In this document: positions 42,203 to 53,370 of the stretch, piece by piece | Layout: each line of letters opens with the position of its first letter | Numbering within the stretch: position 1 is the stretch's first letter | DNA from: Paraphysomonas bandaiensis | Taxonomy: Eukaryota > Chrysophyceae | Direction of reading: 5' to 3' | Assembly: GCA_965644295.1 (NCBI GenBank) | Contig: CBFFRP010000259.1 | Location: 1-64,000, forward strand | Length of the DNA: 64,000 nucleotides | Notes under the pieces: model-generated | Database searches by the model: none | Seen by the model: only the letters and a program-made list of their open reading frames with translations | Told to the model about the DNA's origin: nothing | Made by a program: the position numbers and the translations under genes

Positions 42203-44905
42203 ATGAGCCATATTCCTCACTTGCCTAGCTCAGATACAAAGCCCAGACGACACCACCCTCGTCTACACCTCCCAGAGGCCTCTATACCAGTCAACAGAAG
42301 CCTTCCATCTTTATTACAACGATCATCTAGTGGTCATATACGAGATGATCCATCAGACAGAGATAGAGATACACAGCAACTGATAGAGGGGGTTGGTGAT
42401 GGAGATAACACACATATATCGAGTGGTCCTGCTGCTGATGGTCCTGTCGATGTGGTGTGTCCATCGCATGACTCCTCCAACACACGATCACAAACAACAG
42501 CTGAACGATCTGAAGTCTCATCTGACACTGCTGCTGCCACACACAGCGAGGGAAAACGCAATGAAGGGACAACTTCTAATACCGCTCATCACGCCTCAGT
42601 GGAACAGTCAACTTCAACTCCATCTGGCGTAGGTAGTTGTATGCAAAACACATCGAATCGTACATCGACCTCATGCAGACCGGCACATTCTTTTATTAAG
42701 CAAGAACCACTTAATAGGGCTCCGGATTTCACTGTACCTGCGGCGGTCGAAAACCGGCAATCATGTCACACTGATGCTAGGTCGCATTCTGGTGAGGCCC
42801 AAGTCAGGAAGGGGGGAGATATTCAAAGCTCTGAGCCGGTACGTGGGCCTTATAGTGTAGGAATATCCCGTACTCAGGAGCGGACACTCTCTGGCTCCCA
42901 AGGAAATGGTACATCATATAGCAGAACGAGGTTCTTTGGTTGCAGGTCATCACCATACGGAGATAAGAGTTCTGATAATCAGTCACGAGTTTCTAATAGT
43001 TCATATCGCACATCAGTGGAACAGTCAACTTCAACTCCTTCTGGCGTAGGTAGTTGTATGCAAAACACATCGAATCGTACATCGACCTCATGCAGACCGG
43101 CACATTCTTTTATTAAGCAAGAACCACTTAATAGGGCTCCGGATTTCACTGTACCTGCGGCGGTCGAAAACCGGCAATCATGTCAAACTGATGCTAGGTC
43201 GCATTCTGGTGAGGCCCAAGTCAGGAAGGGGGGAGATATTCAAAGCTCTGAGCCGGTACGTGGGCCTTATAGTGTAGGAATATCCCGTACTCAGGAGCGG
43301 ACACTCTCTGGCTCCCAAGGAAATGGTACATCATATAGCAGAACGAGGTTCTTTGGTTGCAGGTCATCACCATACGGAGATAAGAGTTCTGATAATCAGT
43401 CACGAGTTTCTAATAGTTCATATCGCGCCTCTGGAGAGAAATCTTCTCCGGATTGCACTGTACCTGCGGCGCTAGACAACAGGCAATTATATCAAACTGG
43501 TGCTAGGTCGCATACTGGTGAGGACCAAGGCTGGAATGAGGCAGGATATCCAACAAAGTTTTGTGGTGATAGCTTAGCACCATACGAATATAAGACATCT
43601 AACTTTAAGCCGCGGACTACGAGTAGTGATTTTAAGCGTCATGTGATGTCTACAAAACAAGAATTTGATTCGCGTGATGTGAATAGGAGGTCGCGTAGCC
43701 GTGAACGATCATACTTCCGCATTCGAGGTCATACAGACGATTCTAACGATTCGCGTGATGTGAATAGGAGGCCGCGTAGCCGTGAACGATCACACTTCCG
43801 CACTCGAGGTCATACAAATGATTCTCATGACAGGAAGTATTCTTATCGCGACGAATATGTGCCTTGCCGAGATAAGCCTGCTGACTGCCACTCAATAGAT
43901 TATCGGAACAGGAGAGCCCCACTCTCTAATAGAGCCGCCAGTGTGAAAAAGGTGGAGCTTTCGCCACGAACTACCATGGAGGCACAGACGGAAGCCAATA
44001 AGGATAATGATGTACAGTTGTCGACCACTAACACTGTTGCCACTGTTCCGAATGACGAATCACAGGCAGCGCAGAATACTAGTATCCAGTCGATCGGGGT
44101 CGACTTAAAAGTACCCGCTACAGATGAAACACAGTACCCAACTACCGGGTTTACAAGTGAACACCTGCAGATCACAAGTAGTTTAGACAAAGGGGAAGAT
44201 AAACAGTCGAAACCCACTGCTGTTGCCGAATCCCAAGCACTGACCACTGCGAGTGCTGATTCCCATCTTCAGCCCCCTAGAACTTGTCGTTATCGTCCTC
44301 AGATGCATAGTAGAGTTGCGGCTTCACTCCCTTCGGAAGACGAGAATAATGATCGTTGTGGTTCAGCGTCCTCAGATCTTACCCATGACTCCTCTAAAGG
44401 TGAAACCTTGGTTGAGTTTAGCTTCCCGGAAGATACCCTTCGGAAAAATTTCTCACAATTCCTTAAAACATTCGATGGAGTTGTAAGGTTTACATTTCAT
44501 CGTCAGAAACGAAAGGCAGATGTATATATGATAGATTACCCCAGTGCGAAGAATGTCGTCAGCTACTTTGATTCCCCTTTCATTCTTCCCAAAAACAATT
44601 ATGAGGTCCGCATCATAGATGATCAACGCCAGGGTCGACCGAACTCTGGTCGTGCGAAAAGAAATAGCCCAGTTAATAGTAGCGACTGTAGCAATAAACG
44701 AAGTTATGATAGTACACGTAAATATTGTGAGGGCGCGGAGTCATGTTCCGTTAGTTTTGACCAACAGCTGAAGAGACACTGCGCGAGAGATTTAAGAAGT
44801 GATGCCAATGCAAAGACGAGTAGACCTCCTGGAAGCAGTGAGTTTTTAGATTTAGTTCTCTGTGAATACCTTGCAAATAGTACTGTTGAAACGACACTAT
44901 GCTAA
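42203..44905 (+). CDS. Arg/Ser-rich protein with a 139-residue duplication and an RRM-like C-terminal fold
   Basis: Single 900-residue frame, mostly low complexity and predicted disordered. Residues about 132-270 and 271-409 are an almost exact tandem copy (start SVEQSTSTPSGVGSC). Residues 480-560 contain two copies of SRDVNRR(S/P)RSRERS(Y/H)FR, an RS-type segment typical of splicing-related proteins. Near 735-815 there is a compact segment (VEFSFPEDTLRKNFSQFL...GVVRFTFHRQKRKADVYMIDY, then AKNVVSYFDSPF) with the beta-alpha-beta-beta-alpha pattern of an RNA-recognition motif but without clear RNP1/RNP2. The role is unknown; RNA binding is an inference. The stop at 44905 is followed by TATA-rich sequence; no further exon was recognised. 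Confidence 0.75.
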   Translation: MSHIPHLPSSDTKPRRHHPRLHLPEASIPVNRSLPSLLQRSSSGHIRDDPSDRDRDTQQLIEGVGDGDNTHISSGPAADGPVDVVCPSHDSSNTRSQTTAERSEVSSDTAAATHSEGKRNEGTTSNTAHHASVEQSTSTPSGVGSCMQNTSNRTSTSCRPAHSFIKQEPLNRAPDFTVPAAVENRQSCHTDARSHSGEAQVRKGGDIQSSEPVRGPYSVGISRTQERTLSGSQGNGTSYSRTRFFGCRSSPYGDKSSDNQSRVSNSSYRTSVEQSTSTPSGVGSCMQNTSNRTSTSCRPAHSFIKQEPLNRAPDFTVPAAVENRQSCQTDARSHSGEAQVRKGGDIQSSEPVRGPYSVGISRTQERTLSGSQGNGTSYSRTRFFGCRSSPYGDKSSDNQSRVSNSSYRASGEKSSPDCTVPAALDNRQLYQTGARSHTGEDQGWNEAGYPTKFCGDSLAPYEYKTSNFKPRTTSSDFKRHVMSTKQEFDSRDVNRRSRSRERSYFRIRGHTDDSNDSRDVNRRPRSRERSHFRTRGHTNDSHDRKYSYRDEYVPCRDKPADCHSIDYRNRRAPLSNRAASVKKVELSPRTTMEAQTEANKDNDVQLSTTNTVATVPNDESQAAQNTSIQSIGVDLKVPATDETQYPTTGFTSEHLQITSSLDKGEDKQSKPTAVAESQALTTASADSHLQPPRTCRYRPQMHSRVAASLPSEDENNDRCGSASSDLTHDSSKGETLVEFSFPEDTLRKNFSQFLKTFDGVVRFTFHRQKRKADVYMIDYPSAKNVVSYFDSPFILPKNNYEVRIIDDQRQGRPNSGRAKRNSPVNSSDCSNKRSYDSTRKYCEGAESCSVSFDQQLKRHCARDLRSDANAKTSRPPGSSEFLDLVLCEYLANSTVETTLC
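42596..43426 (+). repeat. 417-bp tandem duplication within the Arg/Ser-rich gene
   Basis: Two units, 42596-43012 and 43013-43426, in frame and differing at only a few bases (for example tccatct/tccttct and cacact/caaact). Confidence 0.95.
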
Positions 44906-45347
44906 CTAATATATAGCTATTTCATGTGCAAAGTACATAGACACATAGACAAAGGTGGCGATGTCATCGATACTGTACTGTGATACTGTACGGTGTGGTA
45001 TATTAAGTAAACTTTAATGAGGAATCGTTACATAATGAAAAGTTGATGAAGGATGGATAAAGCCTTATAAGTGCTTTAATTTTCGCTGCGGAATATGCAC
45101 TATATTAGAACACAGTACCATATGATTCATCCGAAGTAAAATGAATTCAAGAGACAGCAAGCAGACAACACTCACTCTAATTAAATTATTTTTATTACTC
45201 TTGCCACATGAAGTGATTTCTCTTGATTAATCCGAGTAATGAAATCAACACCACGTCTGAATTTCGCGACTGTAGTGCCTTATGTCGCGTGTTTGCAATT
45301 TCAGAAGGATAGAAGCACATTAAAGAAAAAGGGTAGAAGACTATTAG
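44906..45347. other. Spacer between convergent genes
   Basis: 3' regions of the Arg/Ser-rich and NERD1-like genes. AT-rich, no other feature seen. Confidence 0.5.
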
Positions 45348-47808
45348 TTAATCAATATGAGCTTCGTCAGTACTACGAACCATAGAAAATATTCTACGCT
45401 TTTTTCCTGGTTTCCCATCTGCCAAATCAACCCGCAAATTCACCACAAACAAAACAAGCGCAACTAGAATGAGACAACCAAATGCAACAAGCATACCTTG
45501 AGTGGATGGCATGACCTGCAGTCTGTATCCTAATATCGCATCATCAGTGACCATAATTACATCTGTAAAGCCATCAGCATCAAAGTCACCAATGACAGGA
45601 CGGGCAATAGGGGTATTGGGAACAGATTTCGTTGACAGAACGACCCCATCGCGAGACACTACGCTAATATCTTGGTCACCAGTAATCAGCATATGAGCGT
45701 ATATATTGTCATGCGAGCCAAACTCCTCGGCTCGTGCAGCATCCATGTCGAAGTGTACCATTTGGGCCCACTGAAAGTCAGTTTTCCATCCAGGGCCATC
45801 TTTGACCTGCCAGTTGAACTCGCCGTTCGCAGAGTACGAGGTCACCATTCCCATATTTGTAGCCACCACGATGTCCTTCTTCTTCGACTCCGTATTAGTC
45901 ATGGGGTCTACTTTGCGCAAGACTAAGGGAGTGGCGGCTTTAATAGGCGGAGGGGTACGCTTAGAAGGCTTCGCCATGGGGTCAGATAGGGCACGCCGAT
46001 GAAGACAAAGAGTGCCATTGAACAGCTGCGATCGCGGTGGAAGTCCACTGATTACCATCATATGACAGTGTTGGATTGCATCGCTTCCCTCATGAGAAAA
46101 TGCAGCGGCACGATGGACCGCATCATTTTCATTTTCGATAACAAGGACCATGTCCACGACGCCATCGCCATCAATATCTGCGTATGTGTGATCCGCATTG
46201 AGAGCCATAGATGTTATTGGAACCCCAGTTCGCAGCGCTATTACCTCAACTCCATGTTTGGTATGTGCTACAAGGACGTTGGGATGATCAGTGTGCTCAG
46301 AGGCATCATGCGGTAGAGATGCAGATAAAGACAATGGCTCAGATCCTATGCCAGTAAATTTCTCCAGCAACCCCCCTGACTTCTTAGTTTTACTGGGGGA
46401 ACGGCGAGAACTTCTCTGATTTTCTAATTTCCGGCTACTCGCTGAAGTTCGTGACACAGATTTCGACGATGACGGTTTCCCTTTAGCAGTTCCAGCCCCA
46501 AGGTGTCTTCGGACAAAATGTGCAAAGCGCATTGATGTGTCAGTCCTGTGGTGCCAAAAGTGAGGTAGCTCTGCCACAAGAGATGCCTTAAACAGTGACA
46601 TATCGTTCATGTGGGCCCGAGTGTGCGATGCCATGCGAGACAAATCGAAGCTGCTGAGGGTGTATGCTTGGTGAGGAAGAGATCTAGTGTACTGTTCTTG
46701 CTTGACATCAGATCCATCGTGCCTCCACACAATATGACCTTCCTTGGAATCAAGTGCGTATACACTGAAATGTTCGAGCATAGCACGCACTCTCATCTCA
46801 GGGTGCTCAATATCACCATCTTCATTCTTGTCAAGTCCCGCCTCCACCAAATCCTCAGCGGCAAGCGCCTCAGTTCCTCCATCACGTAAACGCATGCTCG
46901 CTCCAATGACTACAGTCCCGCCGGATGCATCTTCTTTCAAGCTTAAGGGCGTAATAACTATTGACGCCTCATCTACCGTATAGTGCGATATGACATACTC
47001 CAACTGGTGAAACTTATGAGCAATACTCTTCTCCCACATGAGCGACAAGGAGGAATCAAAGCACGAGACTGTAAAGTCTTCAGTGACAACTACAATAACC
47101 TTGGTACGCTCCTTTTCATTTGAGTATTTATCTATGTACCCCGCCGCCAGAGCGACAGGAGATTTACCCTGTCGACAATTTTAAAAAAGCACATAAATAA
47201 TTTAAAAAATGATAAAGTCTACATGTACACAATGATTATTACCTTTCGAATACTAAACTTAGACAAGCGAACAGATTTTTCGATCTTTGGAGAATATACG
47301 GCAGCATTTGGGTCTCCGCCATATTCGGGAGATATAACCTGAACATCCCCTTATAAAGGTAATGATAATAAATGAGATGAAACATACTTGAAGAACAAAA
47401 TCTTTTGATATGGATATGATTTCATTCCTTCCATCGCCATCAAGATCTGATATGAGCACAGGCACCTGATGATAGGGTACCTCTGAGCCCTTACCCCTGT
47501 GGTCCAGGTACCAGGAGGGCTCTAAACTATATGTGTATCCACGACTCTGATATGTGTGTTATGTATAGTATGGTATGAATGTATGGCTTACATCTAATGA
47601 GAGGTACACGGCGAGCACCATAACACAGAGGACCATAAGATCCCTCTTACGGAATGCCTGGAGTGGGGTTAGTTACGAGAGGGGGAGTGATAAGGAGTAC
47701 CTGAGCCTTTGCTGGATCCTTTTTCATAGTTGAACGATTGTGTAAGGCTGCTAAGCAGAGAGCAGCAATGACTAACACTGTAATCAGAGTTACTCTAAGC
47801 ACATACAT
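45348..47808 (-). CDS. NERD1-like FG-GAP repeat membrane protein
   Basis: Five exons, 47808-47701, 47657-47592, 47546-47388, 47338-47243 and 47168-45348, join in frame to about 749 residues. A hydrophobic N-terminus and FRKRDLMVLCVMVLAVYLSL form signal-anchor-like segments. FG-GAP/integrin-alpha-like calcium loops follow: SDLDGDGRNEI, YADIDGDGVVDMV and GDFDADGFTDVI. Between them are HFSVYALDSKEGHIVWRHD, LPHFWHHRTDTSMRFAHFVRRH, NVLVAHTKHGVEVI and SGLPPRSQLFNGTLC. A single transmembrane helix (about residues 700-725) precedes a basic tail. The order and several blocks match plant NERD1 (At3g51050 type), a Golgi/secretory-route protein linked to exocyst and wall function. The start is uncertain because the upstream CATA array supplies many in-frame ATG codons. 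Confidence 0.82.
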
Positions 47809-48378
47809 ACATACATACATACATACATACATACATACATACATACATACATACATACATACATACATACATACATACATACATACATACATACATACAT
47901 ACATACATACATACATGCATACATACATACATACATACATACATACATACATACATACATACATACATACATACATACATACATACATACATACATACAT
48001 ACATACATACATACATACATACATACATACATACATACATACATACATACATACATACATACATACATACATACATACATACATACATACATACATACAT
48101 ACATACATACATACATACATACATACATACATACATACATACATACATACATACATACATACATACATACATACATACATACATACATACATACATACAT
48201 ACATACATACATACATACATACATACATACATACATACATACATACATACATACATACATACATACCTACATACCTACATACCTACATACATACATACAT
48301 ACATACATACATACATACATACATACATACATACATACATACATACATACATACATACATACATACATACATACATAC
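47801..48378. repeat. (CATA)n microsatellite, about 578 bp
   Basis: About 144 tandem units with a single CATGCATA variant near 47914 and three CCTA variants at about 48265-48282. The left edge overlaps the putative start codon of the NERD1-like gene. All frames are open and encode MYVC or HTYI repeats that are not real proteins. Confidence 0.97.
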
Positions 48379-48546
48379 TCCAATCAGTTCACACAGTTTA
48401 TATTTTAGGTGTTTCAATTGGCTGGTATTTCACAGTCCGTCAACCATCGAGTGCACAGCACTGCTCCACCATTCTATATATAGAGCAGGCTTCCAATACA
48501 CTCTCACTTATATCACTCATCCCTTTTCCACGTAATAACTGTAGAT
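48379..48546. promoter_or_regulatory. Presumed promoter of the methyltransferase gene
   Basis: 168 bp between the CATA array and the start codon at 48547. It contains ctatatatagagc (48473-48485), a possible TATA element about 65 bp before the ATG. Confidence 0.45.
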
Positions 48547-50073
48547 ATGGATGAACTGAAGTTAACGGGAGTGGTTCTGAATAAACGCAAGCAGCGCTCA
48601 TCGACAACATGCTGCATTAAAGCCCATATTAAGAGCATCTCTCATAGCGATCAGTCTTCTTGTGAGGAGCGTTATCAACAGTTAGCTTATTTGGAGTGTG
48701 GAGAGGATACTGTTCTCCTCCCTAGTGGCGTTAGTGTTGATATAATGAACTACGTGACATGTGATTCTGTAATAGAAGTCACTGGTAGAGTACACGTTGA
48801 GAATGACGAGAGCGATGGTCTCAAAGTTGAATTGTATACTCTCACTGTGTTGCGTATTGCTCCTAAACCTGCGCAGATTAAGCAACTACTTGCTGCTGAA
48901 TCCTCACTCAGCTCAAATGACGAATTAACCAGACGCTTCTTTTCAGACATCCTGAGCGTCGAAAAAGAAGCAGTTACACGTACAGGGAATAGTACTGATG
49001 TACTCAGTATGCTACAGAGTGGAAAGTTGAAGGTCAAAGATCATATACATACTATGACCAATAGAGTAAATACCGCTCCTCCTCCACGATGCAAGCGAGT
49101 CCCTCCAGAGGAAAGAGCCCTCGTGAAATGGGCGGAAGATGTTGCTACTGATATGTACAAACAGATTCCAAAAGCAAGCATAGAAATTAACTGCACAGAT
49201 TCTGAAGAACCCAGTTGTGTACGCAGTTGTAGTGGTTCTAATGATTGTGCCATCAACTTACCTGTGGGAGTGGCTGACTGTCCCTCTCGCACAGGTCCTC
49301 TCACTCGCCTCGAGTATATCCATGGAAAGAAAGAGCCCCAAACGCAGTGGATAGTATCCAGACTTTTAGCTCTAATGGGCGGTGATTTACGAAACGTACA
49401 CATCTTAGATGTTGGAGGCGGTAGGGGAGATTTAGCCGTGGCGATTGCACTCCAAATGCATGCCCAAGGTGCAGACACAAGCTCGATAACTATTGTAGAT
49501 GTCAACAGCAGGAGTCTACAGGATGGACGTGGTTATGCGGAGCGTCGGGGAGTAGAACGTCACACGGAATTCATTGAGGGTGACGTGCGGGACTACATGG
49601 CTCAGTATAGAGTAGTTGAGGGAGTAAGGGAGGTTGTTGTTGGCCTACATGCCTGTGGAGACTTGTCTGATTTGGCAATCGAGTATGCAGCTAAGATTAG
49701 GGCAGGGTTTATAGTTGTTCCTTGTTGTTTCAGCAAGTGTTTTCGACCATCTGAGACAGCTGGATGGTTACAGCAGCTGAGATGGCATTCCTGTCAACTA
49801 CAATCCCCTGTTCCCATTGCTCAGAATGCTGATGGGGAGGACGGCAATTGGTTACAAGCTCGTTCTTTATTAGGAAAAATTGCTGAGAGTCAGCCCCGCG
49901 ATTTGTCCTGGAAGTGTATGCAAATTATTAATATGCTACGGCTTATTCATATTCTCAGCGTTACTGAGAAAAGTTGTACATGGGAACTTTCACTTGAGGC
50001 ATTCTCTAGATCATTTAGCATGAGAAACATGGTCGTATGCGGGAAATACACATGCAATGCTGAAATATTTTAA
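48547..50073 (+). CDS. SAM-dependent methyltransferase, Methyltransf_32/METTL25-like
   Basis: Single-exon, 508 residues. The N-terminal 110 residues form a beta-rich segment (LTGVVLNKRKQ...CDSVIEVTGRVHVEND) that looks like an OB fold, often used to bind RNA. The C-terminal half has a Rossmann methyltransferase: motif I VHILDVGGGRGDLAVAIAL (about 278-296), the acidic end of strand 2 in ITIVDVNSRSL, motif IV-like VVGLHACGDLSD (about 360-371) and VVPCCFSKCF (about 386-395). The HACGDL plus PCCF pair is typical of the METTL25/GSTCD-type group, whose members act on protein or RNA. Substrate unknown. It is divergent from the NERD1-like gene with the CATA array between. Confidence 0.85.
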   Translation: MDELKLTGVVLNKRKQRSSTTCCIKAHIKSISHSDQSSCEERYQQLAYLECGEDTVLLPSGVSVDIMNYVTCDSVIEVTGRVHVENDESDGLKVELYTLTVLRIAPKPAQIKQLLAAESSLSSNDELTRRFFSDILSVEKEAVTRTGNSTDVLSMLQSGKLKVKDHIHTMTNRVNTAPPPRCKRVPPEERALVKWAEDVATDMYKQIPKASIEINCTDSEEPSCVRSCSGSNDCAINLPVGVADCPSRTGPLTRLEYIHGKKEPQTQWIVSRLLALMGGDLRNVHILDVGGGRGDLAVAIALQMHAQGADTSSITIVDVNSRSLQDGRGYAERRGVERHTEFIEGDVRDYMAQYRVVEGVREVVVGLHACGDLSDLAIEYAAKIRAGFIVVPCCFSKCFRPSETAGWLQQLRWHSCQLQSPVPIAQNADGEDGNWLQARSLLGKIAESQPRDLSWKCMQIINMLRLIHILSVTEKSCTWELSLEAFSRSFSMRNMVVCGKYTCNAEIF

Positions 50074-50228
50074 AGAACGTTTATATTATGGAATTGTATA
50101 TATGCATGTGTCTGTGTTGTAATCTTGCCCTGTAGTGGAGAAAATTTGTTTTTTCGAAAATTACGAAAGTTATAGTATAACAATCCTGAATGCAATGCTC
50201 AAGCTTATTATCATGATATTTTCGTGAA
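50074..50228. other. 3' region of the methyltransferase gene
   Basis: Short AT-rich spacer before the 50229 MITE; nothing else seen. Confidence 0.4.
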
Positions 50229-50805
50229 CATCGGTGGGATGAATTCGGTACCTATAGGTGTATTTTAATATAATTAGAGATACCTATCAGTATGAAATTT
50301 AGAGGTCCCACTTGTAGGAAGACTATAAGTACGTGTAAGAGCGGCACCTATTCGAAAACCTATAAGCTGTTGTCACGTTTCCCTAATAGAGTATAAGGCG
50401 ATAAATGCAATGTGAACAATTGTAATATGTAACCAAAGATACTAAATAGCTATAACTGTGAAACTGAAGTATTGTATCATGACAATTCAAGTTACGAAAG
50501 TTGATCAGTGGTTGACATGAACAAAATATATTGTTGCGTTGTTGATATTCTTTTAAATGACATATATAACGTATATGATATATCACGGTCTCACGGTGTA
50601 TGCAATATAATAATCGGGTCTATCTAGTTTTATTACTACAAACTTTTTTCCAACGATCTAAATTGATTGAAAAATGTACAATAGTCAATATAGGCACTAC
50701 TTACTGCCCAAAAATGTACCTATAGGTAGATAAAGGTACCCAGAAAGCACAGTCGATTTTAATTACAAAAGTACCTATAGGGACTCAGCGCGAGATCCAC
50801 CGATG
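50229..50805. mobile_element. Non-autonomous relative (MITE) of the CMC-like transposon
   Basis: Ends CATCGGTGGG and CCACCGATG equal the termini of the 8188-14542 element. Inside both ends are ggtacctataggtg and gtacctataggtagat palindromes of the same type as the large element's subterminal repeats. 577 bp, no coding capacity. The flanks are aa and ta, so the expected TA duplication is only half preserved. Confidence 0.85.
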
Positions 50806-51940
50806 TAGTATATGTGTACACGTGTACACTACTATTATTATTTTTTTACTATACTTATATTATCTTAATATATATATAACAGACAATGCTCAGAAGTGTT
50901 ACGACCATCATAGTGAAGATAGTCATGCTCAAGGTGCTCCTGCGATGCGGATTCAAGCGGTGGCTTGCCATTTGCTGTGAAGTCAAAGTGTAATATATCC
51001 CTAATCTCAACGAGCATTTTCTATTGAGAAGAAATGAATAATTCCCAGTTACCAAATATTATTATGTTCATTAGTCACTTAACTTACTTGAATTTACCTT
51101 ATATACCTCTGCTCTGGTCAGTATGGGCTCAACATGCAACCCTCCCCCATTTTAAATAGGTATGCACGTTGTTCTACATCATGCGTGCAAGCAGTACAAC
51201 AACGTAGCTTCAGAAGGGTAGTCCATTCTCTCATCACCATTTGCAATTTTGTGTCCTTCAAGTATGGTGTTTTTACAGTTCAGAAGCTTATATTAGTCCC
51301 TCGACATCATTCTCTACACACGTATCGATAACAAGTTTCGTTCCTTTTACGCTAATAGCCATACACATATCCTCGTTTAACACATAGGAGCCTGACACCC
51401 CCCATGATGAGATATAGATCACAACATGCGGTCGGATCTCAGTGTCATATAGTCGCTGTATAGAGTCGTTGACATGTAGTATGCGTATGACTGCATCGAA
51501 TAGACAGCTATACAGTACTCAGACGTTACTGGCTCCAATAACTGCTATCCAATACCTGGTTTTCTTCATTTGAATATGTGCGGTGGATGGTATCTGCATG
51601 CACATCCTCTTAAAGACACTACAGACAAGATACTCCTCGGCTGCACTGTATACTGCTGCATACGACGGTATACCGTATACACCGTTCAACTACAGCACAG
51701 CATAGATAGAGAGGCATGTGATGTCTGTTACAGTATCTCTCTATATACAGCACTGTACTCTGTGCTTTATCGCTCATTTCCCATTCTCAGACTACAGCGT
51801 ATTCCATACACACACATACACCGGATTGCATTCAATGCATCCACTTACAGAGTAACCAACAGCACTGCCTCTAGTCAAACATACATACACCACTTATTCA
51901 TTACTGCATAATTGTATTTCATTTCGAGTTGCATTGAACG
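50806..51940. other. Intergenic region upstream of CPI1
   Basis: 1.1 kb without a recognisable gene. It contains cacgtgtacac-like palindromes near 50820 and a pyrimidine-rich stretch before the CPI1 start. No TIR or LTR noticed. Confidence 0.5.
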
Positions 51941-53041
51941 ATGGCTGATATCAGTGTGGTATGTTGCTCCAACATATGCTGATATCTCTGTGATTGATTG
52001 TACAGGTTATGGCTGGAGTGTTTGCCGGTATACTGATATTCCTCCTTATCCTTGCACAGTTTCTGACTGTAAAGGCACCGGGGAATTGGCTTTGCACTAG
52101 TGATAATCGTGCGAAGGGTCAATTTGAAAATTATGCGATATGCTACTCTGTCGTGTGGATTTCTGTATTCGCTGTTGTAGTTGCTGGGCAGTACTACGAG
52201 CAGTTCGATGAGGTCTTATATCGGCACTGAATTTTATTTTTCTAAAATTAATATTTGTACAGACCCACTATATGGTGCTGTGTGTGTCCTTGGCCCTTCC
52301 GTTTCTCCTCCAGCCGCTTCTGTACCCTTTTCCTGCAGAGGAAAATCTACCTCTATGCTCGAGATATTCGTTTAAGGCGAATGTGTGGATCGCTATTTTC
52401 AGCTTTATTGGAAACTATTGGTATACCCACTACTTTTATTCTGTCTTGAAGGCAAAATATTCGTTTTCCAGCTGGCGTTTAAATGATGTACCAATCCCTC
52501 TGTACTTTGCTACTCACTTCTATTTTGTCTTCTACCACACTATGTCCAACCTTATCCTGAGAAAAATTGAAAGTCGATATGCGAGTAATTTTTTCCGGAC
52601 CCTTTTCTTTTGGAGCACTGTGCTTGCGTTTTCTTACTTTACTGCTTTCATGGAAACTCTGACGATCTCAAGTTTTCCGGATTATAGCTTCGAAGACCGC
52701 TACATGGCCTACACTGTTGGTTCTGCTTTCTATGGAATTTACTTTATTGTCAGCTACCCTGTGTTTTACAGGTATATTTATGTGGGCATTTTGTATTTGT
52801 TTGAATCGTGACTGAATTACTGTGTGCCATTTTTTCATGGATTCGTTGTGCTGATATGTATTCATGTAGATTGGACGAGAAGTGTGGTAAGGATGTGGCG
52901 CCACACACTCTTTATCAGACATGTATGGATGCTTTCGGGGCAAGTATGATCGTTCTCTGCCTGCTTGATTTCTGTCGCCTTGCTATGGCCATTCCTCTAT
53001 CCATCACGGGAAAGCTTTATTATCTATTCAAAAAGGTTTGA
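51941..53041 (+). CDS. CPI1: Cycloeucalenol cycloisomerase (cyclopropyl sterol isomerase)
   Basis: Four exons, 51941-51958, 52006-52212, 52263-52771 and 52870-53041, join in frame to 301 residues; the first exon is only 18 bp. The protein opens the cyclopropane ring of cycloeucalenol to give obtusifoliol, an ER membrane step in sterol synthesis from cycloartenol. Recognisable family blocks are FKANVWIAIFSFIGNYWYTHYFYSVL (about residues 111-136), SSWRLNDVP, FYFVFYHTMSN, FSYFTAFMETL and YRVG-like YTVGSAFYGIYFIVSYP, plus DAFGASMIVLCLLDFCRLA near the C-terminus. Several hydrophobic membrane spans are visible. Plant CPI1 is about 280 residues, so the length fits. Its presence marks an organism that makes sterols from cycloartenol rather than directly from lanosterol. 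Confidence 0.93.
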
Positions 53042-53370
53042 GTTGTTCAATAGAGTTTGAGTTGATTTGTCGCATGCAATATGTATCACTCTCATGTAAT
53101 AATTAAAACCGAGTGAGCATTTCCTCTTTGAGTTAAATTTTATCACCAGGATAGAGTGCTATTAATACTTGACACTAATTTATTGATAAGACCTTGCACA
53201 GTAGTGAAGCGGTTCCAACAAAACTGTGCTCAACACTCAAATAAGTATCTATCTACCTTAGCAAGGTTGCTTTCACGGCCTAGAAAACTACACTTCTCCT
53301 GTAAATAACACCAAAAATAAAGCTCTTTATCTCACAAGAAGGAAGTCTTTGTTATACATTAGCCAGTTAC
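53042..53370. other. Spacer between convergent CPI1 and FKBP genes
   Basis: 329 bp of 3' region shared by two convergent genes; nothing else seen. Confidence 0.5.

Noticed and set aside
47647-48535. Long open frames of MYVC or HTYI repeats on both strands (also at 741-1088, 862-1325 and 41575-42062)
   Set aside because: They are produced by the TATG/CATA microsatellites, which lack stop codons in every frame. Only the last 36 codons at 47701-47808 fit a real exon.
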